64,000 bases of DNA from Litoditis marina (Eukaryota > Nematoda > Chromadorea > Rhabditida > Rhabditidae), in NCBI GenBank assembly GCA_964036275.1, contig OZ038433.1, positions 53,027,902 through 53,091,901 on the forward strand. Direction: 5' to 3'. The translations under genes and the position numbers were made by a program. Within the stretch, counting starts at the first letter, position 1. Each line of letters begins with the position of its first letter. The notes beneath the pieces are model-generated. The model worked only from the letters and a program-made list of their open reading frames with translations, was not told where the DNA came from and searched no databases. Positions 45,830 to 58,789 of the stretch are shown in pieces.

Positions 45830-48102
45830 AGTGTGTTATATGTTTTTCACAACAATCCAAAAACGTAAAATCTCGTGAATTTTTCGTGAAACGTAAAAGC
45901 CTAATGAAGTTTTTTGTAATATAAAACATTCGAGCTTTTTGCCCTTTTTGAGCAGCAGGGTGTTTCAACATTTACATAAGTGAACGTGTCAACGATTCGT
46001 CCCAATAATCGCACAACTCTTTTCTTTTTATCACTAAATAATTTTACCCGAGCAATGTCTCTTTCCATGGATCGCTGTGGTACTTCACGATCGACAACTT
46101 GAAAGTCGAACAAACGATTTGAACAATTCGCTTCGAATCATTGAAGTGATAGAAATACAGTGTGTGTGCCGTTGTTTTATTATACACATTATAAACGCAA
46201 TGAACCAGTATCTGACCAACCTCTTGTATTTGTATGCCAGTGTATTCATTGAGATTGTCTCAAAACCAAACACTGAATGAAATGTGATTCATATTCAGTT
46301 CTCTAAAACTGGTTTATTTTATTTCTCCTATTTCTCTCTTTTCTATGTTTTTGGAAAGTATTTGTGATGTATTTGTTCCGTTGCACAAATTTGTGTAGGA
46401 ATAAATTCAATTGAATTCATATCTGGAGCATTTCCTGAAACATTGTTTAGACTTGATTGAGACTTTTCCCGCTCTATAAATACTTTCCTTCGAGTGATTT
46501 CTACATTCTCGAGTGACACTTAGTTGAACAATAAGAGTATTAGTAATAGTGATAAACACAACTAACAGAAACAAATCATGTTTGGATTCGACCACTACTT
46601 TTATTGAACCCTTGAAACATTCAACTACAAAAAACACTCATTTCTTTCATTCTTTCGAGAACCAAGTTCGGTATTAGTTTTTATTGATGTAACAATGAAT
46701 ACACAGAACACATTGTGAGCAATGTAATTTACATGACAATCAATTTATATAACAACTTACAGGGTTGACTTTATTAGTGTTTGGATGGAATATTGTTTGG
46801 GGAGACTCTCCTATTCAAACCGAGATTGTCCAAATAGCCGATCAAACCCTAATGCACATCGTTGATTCAAAGTGTGCATGCAAAATTGTTCTGAAATCTA
46901 ACTAAATACAACTAGAAAACCAGACTAATTCGATTTATCTGTTTATTACCGGTATTTGAGGTAGCTTCCTCACTACGGTTTGTTCTATAATCATTCCATC
47001 GTCCGAATCTGAACTTCTCCAGACATGATGTCATACTAGACAACTCGTCAACATTCTTTTAGACATTAATTCACATCAGACAACCTTTTATACATTTTTT
47101 ACATATATTTTTTCGCAGCTCAGCCATAAACGAACTTTGCTGTGCAGTACATGTCGCAGTGAACGCTTTCGAAAGAGAACCGCTCCGTATACACATCACC
47201 TAATCTGGTTTTCTGATGTACTTAAATGATTATCGCTTCTAGGCTTTGACCATCATATTACATCGAACGAAAAATAAAAATGTCTGAACTTATACTGGCT
47301 GTTGAATTTACCACAGAAAACCGACAGATCGTGTTGCATATTATATATGAAGACAAAAAAGTGCTCATTTTTAAGTAAACGTAATATTTCACACAGTATC
47401 GTCGTTTTAGATCGTTCATTATAAGTTCAAATGAATTCATCGTTGAATGATGAATACAGAATTATTTGAAGGATGTTCACGTTCACAAGAAGGCATGCTA
47501 AGAAAAAGAAAATGAAGGTTTTGTTTAGCCATCAGTGGTCGTATTCATAAAAGCGATGAGTTCTACTCAACGTATGTAGTGAGACTGTTCCCTAGACCCC
47601 TAGTGAGAGCAATCCCCTGGTAACCTCACGAACAATTTTCACTTCAATAGTTTAGATGCGAGTCACCTAATCTTAAAAACTCCCCATGACCTGAAGATGG
47701 AACAGCTCCATCCCTTTGTGGTTTTTAGGTTATTCTTATTTTACAAAAGATTTTTATTATGTGCTATTACTTGAATAAATATTATATATTACGGGCGTGT
47801 GATTAAGTGTTCTGGAAGTTGGCCTAACGCTACACGGCAGACAGAAAATACATCTTTTATCATATTTTTACCAACCTTCCATGAATTCTGGTTGTTGTTG
47901 GTGTGGTGACCAAACGTGACAGATCGTGCTTTATTATGAAACCATTCATAAAGAGATTAGACTAGTATACTAATCTTTTAGGCTGCAATCGAAAAGTCAA
48001 GGTAAAGGTCAGAACGTTTTTCATTTGTTGTTCCATTTTCCATAATCCGAAAAACAGAAGCCAAGCAAATTAATCCTGTTCAGACTAATAGAATCAACAA
48101 CA
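45830..48102. other. Second-block DNA without recognised gene
   Basis: Equivalent to 15000-17264. Small open frames differ from copy 1, as expected of non-coding DNA. Confidence 0.4.
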
Positions 48103-48232
48103 GAGGCCGTATGCATGAAACATCCCGGGCCGGGTCGAGATGCTATCCCGACCTGAATTGGCCGGAATATAGCCGATTAGAGCTCGGGATAGCATCCCAA
48201 CCCAGCCCGGGATGTCTCATGCATACGGCCTC
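48103..48232. mobile_element. Second-block copy of the palindromic GC-rich MITE
   Basis: Also 130 bp, with ends GAGGCCGTATGCATGA and inverse, and a single inner change (GGTCGAGATGC versus GGTCGGGATGC). Confidence 0.75.
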
Positions 48233-49329
48233 AGGTCAATGTTCCGGACGGATGTTATAAGCTACGTAAACCGGAGACAACAGTCCGCGAAACGAATTTT
48301 GTCGGCGCAATTGCTCACACTCATTTGAGAAATACAAGCGAGTAAAGCGTGCAGCGAGGTTCAACTACACCTCAGGTGTACTCATTCTCTATACGATGTA
48401 TAGTTTTCAGACTTGTTCATTGCTCACAGCTTTTTGTCCAAATCGGAAACATGGTGATCCGATGCCCGACTGTGTACAATGTCATTCCCACTGAGAGTTG
48501 GCAGCGTGTCAATGAATTTTTCGGGCATTCCACCACTCTGTTAGCAGTTGTTCAGTTCCATAAGAACACGTAAATGAAATAATTCCTTAGACGACTTATG
48601 TCTTCTCTACGAAATAGTCATCCAAAAATCTTGGCGCGATGCCGATGGATCTCAGTGGGAATAAAACGAACCATACAAGCGATGCCTGAATACCTCGTGA
48701 ATGTCGGCGCTAACGAAATACGGTGAGAAACAGGTAAGTTCAACGATTTGAATGAGAAACCTTGCCTATCTTTCGGAGACTTGAATGAATTTTCAATTGA
48801 ACAATTCTTCAAGATACTTCTATGTTTTCGAGTTAGGTGCCAAAGATGATTCAACTGTGAATTTGTATCATCTCGATTGTCGAGTATTATAGGGATCAAG
48901 TGAAAAGACATTGCTCAAGACACGACTTGGCAGACCAATGAAAAGTAGTGAACTGCCATACTATTTTCTCGGGGTATGGCATAGTTAATTTTAATGGAAC
49001 CTTGAAACATCTGGACGCACAATATTGGACGGATAACCCCTTTCGCAGCCAGAAGCATTCTTTCAAATTTGTTGACAACCGGTTCGGTATTTGCTCTCAT
49101 TGTTGTTAAGAGAGAAAAAACAGAACACTCAATGAACAATATTATTTATATAACAACTCAAGAATAATAACACATAATGAGATCATGTTTAGATAAAGCT
49201 TTCGTTGAACCCGTCCTTCGAAATCCGTGACCCGAGCCAATGGAAAAGTCCATTGGAATAGAATCTATTGCAGAATGTACAGTAACCCGATGAGATCAAA
49301 TATTTATTGATCTCAGGTTACGGTGTGAT

Positions 49330-49434
49330 TCAGCCGTTTTTAGTGCGACGGCCTTTATGCGAGGACGATTTTCTTGAGAATCGAGTAGGGCGCGACTGGA
49401 GTTCTACATCTCCGGACCAACCAATATGAATCAT
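49330..49434 (-). CDS. Small-ORF module, copy G: 34-residue hypothetical peptide
   Basis: Partner of copy C, with core HIGWSGDVELQSRPTR and end SSSHKGRRTKNG, then TGA. The TATA box is intact (minus strand, about 49525-49532). The upstream GC-box region is split by the RTE-like tail. Confidence 0.4.
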   Translation of the reverse strand: MIHIGWSGDVELQSRPTRFSRKSSSHKGRRTKNG

Positions 49435-49555
49435 GATGAGAGTACGGTAGCTGTGAGTTTTGCTGTGTGGCTAAGGTGATCCGACCGTGGGAACGGATGC
49501 TTTGCTCCAGTTGTCTCTTGAGCTCTTTTATAGGAATTTTCGACGCCACGCCCCT

Positions 49556-49757
49556 CACGTCCGCTGGCATGATGACCTGGTTGAAGCCACCCGAAGCCAC
49601 AATCGAGAAGCCCAAAGAGGTCGTTGCCGCCCGCCGCGTATTCGTGGCCACGAATACCTCAGAGCATGCAGAGATAAGCAGATTTGGAGATCGGTCAAGG
49701 ACCACCACTGTGTAACATTGTGATGTGACGAATAAAACTTGAAAACTTGAAACTTGA
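49556..49757 (+). mobile_element. Second-block copy of the RTE-like LINE tail
   Basis: The same 202-bp insert, flanked by the same ACGCCCCT duplications (49548-49555 and 49758-49765). It encodes RWHDDLVEATRSHNREAQ, then RACRDKQIWRSV and TGA, and ends in AACTTGAA-type repeats. Confidence 0.85.
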
Positions 49758-49765
49758 ACGCCCCT

Positions 49766-51330
49766 AGCCCCACCTTGGTTCAGAATTCTGAACTATGATG
49801 GAGACCAATTCTGAATTCGTGAATTTTATTTTTCGACCTTTTCCACAAATATATTATCAATAGATAGTGTTGATGTCTGTGAGCAAATAACTATCGATGA
49901 AAACAGCAAAAAATTACAAACATTCAGTTTCGTGCGTTTTTTAATCTCAATAGACCACGTATAAACTCTGCTTGAATCATTCAAGTGAAGTTATGCCATT
50001 TCCGACAGTTGTTAAACACTGATTTGTTTCATAATAACTGTTGCTGATGTTTCAGAGATGGGATGCATTCATAGAACGTAGTCAAATACGCATGTTTGTG
50101 TTTAACGCAGGTGAGAGAGTCTGCATTTACAAAGTAATAATGTTTGATTTTCTATTGAATTTGCTTCCCTGATGCACAAAACTGGTGAACTTGATAAAAG
50201 TGAAAATTCGGATATTACTCTCATTTGTGTTCAGATTTCGTTTTCATTTTCTCACAGCTCAATGAGCTCAAAGGGTGGGCGTGATTTGAGATCTTTCAAT
50301 AATCTTCTAATATAAATAATTTTTGTCAAAAACGGGAATCAATTTGTGTAGATTGAAAACAAGGTTCTTTGTTTTTGGACGCGATTGTTCCGAGTGAGGG
50401 TTTGCGTGGGGACTAAATAGATTATAGACATCTTGAAATGACGGAGTTTTGTCGATTTGACGCAGTTTTCGTATAAGATCCACCTTCATTTGATGATATC
50501 TTCCATCAAACAACGGAATCAGGATCAAGTAACAGAAATAGTTCTAGTAGCGTTTAGAGCACCGTTCATCTCAGTTTGGATCCGCAATCAGTAAGTATCG
50601 TTGTAATATTCTGATACCTGAATATAGTCCGTTTCATACCCACTGAGACCCTTCGGCATCGTGCCAAGATTTTTGAATGACTATTTGTTAGAGCAGAAAT
50701 GAGTATTCTGACAATTTTCAGTTGCGTGTTGTTATGCAACGGGCCCACAGCTAACTGAGATTTGCAGGTTTTTGAGAAGCTCTAAAGTGGTTAAAAATAG
50801 CCTGGAAAATTCATTAGCACGCTGCCAAGTCTCAGTAGGAATGACCGGAACTTTACTATTCTTCCATTTGATTACCGTCACTGATGGTTTTCGGCGTGAT
50901 CGCAGTTATTTGTGTTGCATATGTTAGATCATCTCTCGAAAGGCAAACAGTAGGTGCGGATCATTAAAATTTCGTTCGAATTACATCATCTTTTAATGAA
51001 ATCTCTTGGCCGGTGACAAATCATACACAGAATAATAATAAGTGAAAAAAGAAGATTTGTGGAGAGACGAAAACCCTTCTCTCATATTCATACTAACCTG
51101 TGCTCAATGAATTATGTTGTATCGGTGTAGCCACTAGGCATAACTCGTCGTTCTTTATACTACAATCATGCATATAGAGATTAGACTAATAAACTAATCT
51201 CCTAGACTGCAATCGAAAACTCAAGCTAAATATCGGAACGTTTTTGACCACATTTCTATAATCCGGAAAACAAAAGCGGAACAAATTAACTATGTAGAGG
51301 ATATTAGACAGATCAACATAAGGTCAATGA
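49766..51330 (+). repeat. Body repeat, forward proximal part
   Basis: Follows the order of 18933-21600. About 200 bp near 50635-50845 (CCACTGAGACCCTTCGGCAT) has no match in the other copies and looks like an insertion. It ends abruptly at GGTCAATGATACTATCAATT (about 51321), where the distal half is missing and later body sequence follows. Confidence 0.65.
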
Positions 51331-53165
51331 TACTATCAATTCTCAGCTAGAAACAAATTTCGCACATCACACCCGGAAAGGTACATCGCGTAATCTGATT
51401 TATCTCATTCTCTCATGTGCTCATCATAGTTTTATCTTTGACTGTCATATTACACTCAACCGAAAATACGAATGTCTACTCGGGCTTCCGAAATGGATTT
51501 GCCTGCTATACGAACATTTTATCTACTCAATCTGCTCAGAGTGATATTGACGGAATAGTCATCACAAATTCTCTTCTCTCACTGATGAATAATTAGAAAA
51601 AAAAACCTAATTTTGAAACGCTGAGCTATAAACATAACATAAAATCTGGTGTTCGGACAAGAAGAGCTTGGATTCGTGAACATTCATCTATATTCATCTG
51701 AAAACCTCATAAATGTTTTTTTCTTGATGCCTTTTCAAACTTATCTGAGCAGAAATCATCCCGGGCCGGTTTGGGATGCTATCTCAAGCTCGGTTTGGCC
51801 ATTTCCCAGTCAACTGAAGACGGAATCACACCGAAATTTCTCCAGGGCAATCAAACATTGAACTACGTTGGGCTCGGCCCAGAGAAGTGAATAGTTAACA
51901 AAGTACATTAGTTTTTTTTCAACAAAGATTGAGTTGCTTCGAAGTATTCGACGAGGGAACGAAGGAGATCTTGTTGGTTTTGAGTTCGGAAAATAAGTTC
52001 TAAATTCCACGAATAAGCACAGTTCGTGAGCAATTCCAGTCAAATAAAATTACCAATAAGACAAGGCCAATTTATAACTTTATTCTGTTCCACAACCCCA
52101 TTTACAAATGGTTGGCTTCATAGTGGTCAGGAAATTTTTCCATAAGACAACGATCAGTCTCATTGAAGTTCTGAAACATAAAACTGCGACACAAAGCATA
52201 TATAGGATTTGTCAAACCGTTGTGTCTCTAACTCTAACAACACTAAAAGCGACACAGTGAAAATGTTCTCTGCACGACCCATAAAATGCGAATCCAAACA
52301 GGAAATGTGCTTCACACATTACAGAATCACTTCGCATTGGAGTTGAGTTTCTCTAATCAATTCTCAGCTAGGAACAAATTTCGCACATCACACTCGGAAA
52401 GGTAAATCGCGTTATCTGACTTATCTCAATTTCTCATGTGCTCATCACAGTCTTATCTATGACCGTCATATTGCACTCTCTACTTGGCTTCCGAAATAGA
52501 TTCGCCTGCTCAACAAATATTTTATCTGCTCAAAGAGTAATATTGTATGAACAATTGAAGTTGACTGAACAGTCATCACAAATTCTCTCACTGATGAATG
52601 TTTAAAAAGATCTAATTTTGAAACGCTGAGCCATAAGCATAGCTTGGATTCGTGAACATTCATCTACTTTCATCTGAAAAACCTCTCAAGTGCGTTTTTT
52701 CTCGATGCCATTTCAGGCTCATCTGAGGCCGTATGCAGAAAACATCCCGGGCTGGTTTGGAATGCTATCTCGAGCTCGATTTGGCTATTTGCCGGCCAAC
52801 TGAAGACTGAACTCAGAACGATTGGCGCCAATTTTCTGCGATTAGCCAGCTACAAAAGCGAGAGAACATGCAGGTCAATGAGGCCGCAGAAATCTGCGTC
52901 TCTTTGACCCAAATAATCTCTCGTTGGGGCCGCTATGAAAGTGGCTGGCCAATTGGCTGGGAACCGTTTGAGAATCACATTGATTTTCTACAGAGCAATA
53001 AAACATTGAACTACGTTGTGCTCGGCTCAGAGAAGTGAGTAGTTAACAAAGTACATTAGTTTTTTTTTTTCAATAAAGATTGAGTTGCTTCGAAGTATTC
53101 GACGAGGGAACGAAGGAGATCTTGTTGGTTTTGAGTTCAGAAAATAAGTTCTACATTCACAGTTT
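51329..53165 (+). repeat. Tandem pair of late-body units (about 1 kb each)
   Basis: TTCTCAGCTAG-AACAAATTTC to CGAAGGAGATCTTGTTGGTT occurs at about 51329-52020 and again at about 52340-53160. Both carry a half-copy of the palindromic MITE (CATCCCGGGC-GGTTTGG, 51758 and 52743) and AACATTGAACTACGTTG. Unit 2 has about 130 bp extra at 52815-52955 (GAGGCCGCAGAAATCTGCGT), itself with inverted character. Confidence 0.65.
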
Positions 53166-54732
53166 CACAAGTTCGAACAAATAGATTTCTCTCTATATGT
53201 TATTTATTCGTTAGCAGGAACGCTAACTGGAACACATTAAAACTGTAATGAAACATATATTCATGAAGTCTGCTCGAATAATTCAAGTGAAATGATGCCA
53301 TTCCCGAACATCGTAAAACAGTCAGCCTCATAATAAATGTAACTGGTGGTTCAGAAATAAGGTGCACCGAAAGTGATCCAAAACACTCTCTTCTTGTATT
53401 GCGAAGAAATGAAGCGGATGTATGGTACCACGTTACATATACTGATTGACTGTTCACGTAAGGTTATCTATCTCATGAGGAATTGTGCACTTTGTAGTTT
53501 CACGTTTCTGAGCTCTGATGCGTTCAACAAGTTTCACGTGACTATGCGATTGACAGACAGTATAGTGTATAGATGACGTTGGCTCACCCCATACCTTCTG
53601 TGCGATACTTTGTAGCTCATTTTTGATGAATCTCCTTCTGCAGTCTGACGTTTCGACAAAATTACCTAAATATTCGAAAATGAATTTGTTTTGATTTGTA
53701 GAACTTGTTCATTCCAGTTAAATCACCAGAGTGAACTTTTTTCGAGAGACATTTGTTAAATTGTAATAATTTCTTCTTGAAGCTCAAGTAGTTCAGTGCG
53801 CGAATGTAGATCATCACTTGCCTATAATCTGAGATGAGGAACAATTTTGTCTGAACCAGGAAATAATTCGGCTTGAGTGAAAACAAGGATGTTCGTTTTA
53901 AGGCTCGAATCGTTTGTGTAGGATGTTGCGTGGGGACTAGACTATATAAGATGATTGGGTTTATTGAATTCTGTGAAATCAATTTTTTTAAATTTCACGA
54001 TTACTCTGAAGTCGTGAAAATAAGGAAACATGCAATTTTCAATATTAGAGGTTCCTGGAGCGACTGGTCGCGTGAAAGATCCATCAGAAACATGTTTCGA
54101 TGTTTATGGTGTCATCCAATAATAAATAAAAAGCTCGAAGTTTGAAACTAAACTGAGCGCAAAAAAGGCGAATCGAAATGAAAGTAGGTTTAACATCTTG
54201 CCTCTACCTCAAGTTTTACTGGAGGTAAATTGAATAGTCACGTTAATTTTACATTCTAATGAGAAATCGTGCACTTTGCCATACCATGTTTCAGATTTCT
54301 GCTGTGTTTAACATGTTTCACGTGACTGAGGCTCCTCAGTGAAAAGGAACTCAAATACGTTTGAATGGACAGATTCCTAGTACTAGTTATAGATTTTTTA
54401 GAAGCCGGAAAAAAACAATAATAGACAAGAATCATAAGATAAAATAATGGACTGTCCGTTTGAAGGATATAAATACAAATTAACAAACAGTGAAAATCGG
54501 TTACAGATTGTAGTAGAGATCTTTATCAAGTATTTGTTAATCTTTACAGTTTTTTTGTTACTTTTGTCCGTAATGTAGTTTCCCGAAGTACGACACAGGT
54601 TTCGGAAAACATTCATGACCTTGCCTCCTCCCTAGATGTACTTCTGTGTTAAAAATCATAGTCTTGGACGTTCTTATTTACGAAGCATTCGAGTGCAGGT
54701 CAGAAGAACTGAAGTAAAGTGTTGATCCAAAT
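53166..54732. other. AT-rich DNA with MITE fragments, no gene
   Basis: Fragments of the GTCACGTG-ended MITE lie at about 53450-53570 (AAGTTTCACGTGACTATGCG) and 54230-54330 (ACATGTTTCACGTGACTGAG). Open frames of 70-106 codons have no recognisable domain. Confidence 0.45.
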
Positions 54733-54880
<148 letters not shown>

Positions 54881-56760
54881 TTGAAAAACGAGAGAGAATG
54901 AAAAAGCCTACTAGTGCAATTTTTCACGGCATTCCTCGGGTAGCCATAATTTCCTATCATTCCGGTCGTTATTGGGATACCAAACCGAACAGACCGTTCT
55001 TTTTTGTGAGCGCATTCATAAAAAGATTAGACTAATATCCTAATCCTATAGGCTGCAATCGAAAAGTCGAGGTAAAGGGAAGATACCAATAGAAAGATCA
55101 ACAGCAGGTCAATGCTTCAGACGCTTCAGACGCTATACATTATCAGTTAGTTGCATGGAAAACGACACCTATCAGGTTCAAACTTCAGCTCAACTATAAT
55201 CCTTCTCTCCAAGACTTATAGGTTTTTGTTAATGACCATTCCGCTATAAAATTGCTTTAACGGAAAATTTTAAAAGCTCATAAATAATTTTCAATGTGTT
55301 CTGGTGGAGCACAACCAAAATTGAGTTGGCACAATTTGCTCAATAACAAGCCATAAAGATGCAAACTTGATCGCTCTCCCTGTGAAGCAACTCAACTTGG
55401 TTTGATTCGATATATTAAATTCGTAGAGCGTCGAACTGTGTCGTGGTGGTTGATTGAATGGTTCGAAAACATATTTGTGCCTTAATGGCAAACGAATCTG
55501 GTAACGACAACGCTTTGATAGATTTTGAATACAGTTCTGTTGCACTTCTCTAGGTTTTTTTCCATTTTCCGAGTAATTCCGCTATGAGCAGGGAAACGAA
55601 ACTAAATCTAGTATTCGAGACAAAAAAATGTCATTCTACGCGACCCTATTACGCCCTTATAGGATGATTTCGGCTACGGAAATTTCGGGCCTAAAAGGAA
55701 CCTGTTAGGCTCTTGACTTTCCACCTGTTCCGGTGTAACCGGACCCAGAATGGTAATACCGAAACTTGAAGTTGAAGTGCAACGGCAAAAACCCTTTCTC
55801 GCGCGTTCATACCAAATTGAGCTCGTTGAAGTATGTTGTATCGGTGTACCCACTAAGCATAACTGAGCGTGATTCATGCTACAAAGTTTATGAAGAGATT
55901 ATACTAATCAATTAATCCGCTAGACTGCAATCGAAAAATCAAGCTAAATGTCAGAACGTTTTTTTTAATTGTCCACTTTTCTATAATCCGCAAAACAGAA
56001 GTGGACCAAACTAACTGTGTAGAGGCTAATAGGCGGATCCAGATTAGGTTGGATATTTTAAGTTGGGTTTAACACAATGTGCGTTGCATAATAAAGTTCA
56101 TTCCGTTCGCTATTTCGGTACTAAAATGATTCGGCCAATCACTGGTAGTCAACCAATAAGAACAGAGAGACTGTTTCAATCAAAAAGACTGAGGTTGTCA
56201 AACGAGTGTAAAAGTTCGATATTTCGAGTTCCGGAACGTATCGAGTTTTCGAGCTAACGAGTTCACGAGTTGCAGTTTGCCAATACCAATACCACAGAAA
56301 TAATCCAGTTTCTGAGTTTTGAGTTGTTCGACGACTCGAAAAGTTTTTCGAGTCCGGTTGAGTTTCGAGTTCGACTTTAACAGCCCTAAAAGAGTCATAG
56401 TGAATAAAAGAAGCGTCCATTTGAATAGTTTTTCTAATTTCAAATATTTCGCAAATCTTGTCAATTTTCAATTTATGTAGCATTTTTTTCCTGTTCCACA
56501 ACCTCAACACTTTTCAGATGGGTAAGTTTCTTAGTGGTCAGAAACTTTTTCCATAAGACAACGATCAGTCCCATTGAAACTTTGAAACATCCAACCGCGC
56601 CACAAAGCATATATGATGCTTTCCATGACTAGAAGCACTACTTCAGGCTTTTCGAAAACCAATATCAATGTTTGTTTTGAATATTTAAAAAATCAGAACA
56701 CTTTGTAGAATATATAATTTATATAGCAAATCATAAATGAGAACATGTAATAAGATCTTG
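54881..56760 (+). repeat. Body-repeat fragments leading to small-ORF module H
   Basis: Short fragments include CATAAAAAGATTAGACTAAT (55017), GTGTAACCGGACCCAGAATG (55734), AATCAAGCTAAATGTCAGAA (55937), GTTGGGTTTAACACAATGTG (56062), GAGTTTTCGAG-type repeats (56215-56370) and AAACATCCAACCGCGCCACA (56586), then the module end. An unassigned stretch lies at 55140-55690. No gene. Confidence 0.55.
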
Positions 56761-56901
56761 TGTAGATGGAGCTAACGTTGAACCCGTTCTTCTGTTGACC
56801 CGAGACAATGGAATAGTCCATTGGAAAATAATATGTCCTAGCATGTACAGTACAGTAAACGGTGAGATCAAATCGACAGTGACATCAGATTACGGTAGGA
56901 T

Positions 56902-57006
56902 TCAGACGTTTTTCGTTCGACGGCTTCTAGATGAGGACGATTTCCTTGAGAATCGAGTAGGGCGCGACTGGAGTTCTACATCTCCGGACCAACCAATATG
57001 CATCAT
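56902..57006 (-). CDS. Small-ORF module, copy H: 34-residue hypothetical peptide
   Basis: On the minus strand it begins with two Met codons, then HIGWSGDVELQSRPTR and SRKSSSSRSRRTKNV, TGA. TATAAAAG (about 57094-57101) and GGGGCGTGGC (about 57114-57123) are intact with no insertion, so H and A have the best-preserved complete modules. Confidence 0.42.
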   Translation of the reverse strand: MMHIGWSGDVELQSRPTRFSRKSSSSRSRRTKNV

Positions 57007-57139
57007 GATGAGAGTACGGTAGCTGTCAGTTATGCTGTGAAGCAGAAATGAGGACCGTGGGAACAGTGCTTTGCTCCAGTTGTCTCTTGAGCTCTTTTAT
57101 AGGAGTTTCCGGCGCCACGCCCCTAGCTCCGCCTCGGAT

Positions 57140-58120
57140 ATATAGTTGGATAAGCTTCTAGATTTTCACAGATGACAGATTTAGGCTCCAAACCCTTTGC
57201 GATTGTTATTCGTATATTCAAATCGTTCGTAAACGTGTTCATTACTATATCTGCCGTTCGTGAATTTTGCTCGTTCAAGTGTGATGCCATTTCCGGCCAC
57301 CGTGAAACAGTCAACTGTTCAATAATTACTGGTGCTGATGGTTATGACATAAGGTACAGAAAACGTAATAAAATACAGCCTCTGCCTAAACAGAACAATG
57401 GGTGCAGATGTGTGGCACCACATTGAGTATGACGTTTAACTACACCATCTCCTTGAGAGTTATTCATGACATTTGGTTGGGAAAGTCAACATGTTGTACA
57501 TTTCGGAATAGAATAGAATACATCCATTTGCGATTGATCACGTGACTTCCACATTGTCAGATGTGGCACTTTATTTGGAGAGAAATACGACGCTGATACT
57601 CGCTCATAGTGACAGATGCAACTTTCTCAGTTATCATAGATAGATAGTAGCCGTTTAATAATCTCAGAGCTAAAGTAGCTCAAAACGGCTCAAGTAACTC
57701 AAAACTGATTCGTCACTTTGTAATAATCATATGAAGGAGGAAAGTTTTGTCCAAACCAGGAATTAATTTGGGCCGAGTGAAAACAGAGTTCTTTGCTTTT
57801 TCAGTGCGATCTCCAGTGTGGGAGTTTGCGTGGGAGACAAGACATCATGAAATGAAGTAGTTTTAGAAATCTTACAGATTGGGTCCAACAATTTGATAAA
57901 TGATGAAGTTCGTGGAATTACGCCTTCGAACAATTTCATTATAGATAGATTTGTATAACTAATTTTATCTCTATTGATGCTCTAGAAATGAGATTAGAAG
58001 ACAAGAATATTTTCTACAAGCAACTTGTTCTCTTTGAATGATACTATTCCACTAGTCGAGACTCACGGAACAAATTATTACTTGGAAAACCCCCAGAAAG
58101 TTATTTCAGTGTTTCATATA
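57140..58120 (+). repeat. Diverged forward body repeat
   Basis: Weakly similar landmarks (AAACCAGGAATTAATTTGGG near 57754, GTGTGGGAGTTTGCGTGGGA near 57815). A stretch at 57200-57480 resembles 53270-53440 (GATGCCATTTCCGG, then TGCTGATGGTTATGA). No gene. Confidence 0.5.
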
Positions 58121-58678
58121 AGACGCTCCAATCTAAATGGTTTCGGAAATCAGGAAATCCTAGTGATTTCATGAAATTTTTAGGATGAGACTTTTAACCA
58201 TCAAAGAGTTATCACTTTTTTTAAATTACTTCTGATTGGACATCGGGTAGTCCCCATTTATTTGAAGTTTTAACTAAAAACCAAACGATCAAATCGCCGT
58301 GTCCCGGTTCAGGAAATTGAAAAAAAAGTGTGTCACAAAAAATTGCAGTTTTCACAAATCTCTCAAAAAATTGTGTCACAATTTTTCACACTTCAATTTT
58401 TTGGGCACAATTTTTCACACCACAATCTTTTGGGCACATTTTTTCACACTGACTGCGAAAACGTGTGTTATTATGTTCTGAATGGAAAACAATTGTGGCA
58501 GAGGATTTCGAAACATACAAATATTCGGTAGTTTTATCTGCGCTCCAAATGAGAGCGACACAAGAATTAGAAGAATTGGACATTTCAGAAAAAATACCGG
58601 ACAAGTCTGATGATGCACAATATTTTGAGGTTTTCCAAGAAATTATCTAAAATGGAAACCATTTAGATTGAAGCGTCT
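58121..58678. mobile_element. 558-bp TA-type MITE with AGACGCT ends
   Basis: The ends AGACGCTCCAATCTAAATGG and (reversed) AGACGCTTCAATCTAAATGG are flanked by TA on both sides (58119-58120, 58679-58680). The interior has short direct repeats of TTGTGTCACA / TTTTTCACAC at about 58325-58450. It shares its ends with the shorter element at 8576-8821. No transposase. Confidence 0.85.
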
Positions 58679-58789
58679 TAGATCATGAGGTTAAACGGAC
58701 AGTAAACTGTAGTTTACTAAAAATGTTATGCCAGCATACTTTTTTCTGCTACTTTATCGCAAGAATAAGATGAAACTATTTTGTAATTG

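Larger units (their letters stand above)
36238..50040 (+). repeat. Segmental duplication, copy 2 (includes the LINE empty site)
   Basis: The partner of about 1105-1361 plus 5563-19200. Differences from copy 1: no LINE at 36496/36501; an extra segment at about 37308-37401 flanked by a repeated CCTTGTGAGAATAGTTTTGT; a deletion of about 33 bp near 40797; no 219-bp MITE near 43045; a 78-bp extra segment at 43215-43292; loss of the TATA box in module E. All other elements of copy 1 are present at the same relative places. Confidence 0.9.
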
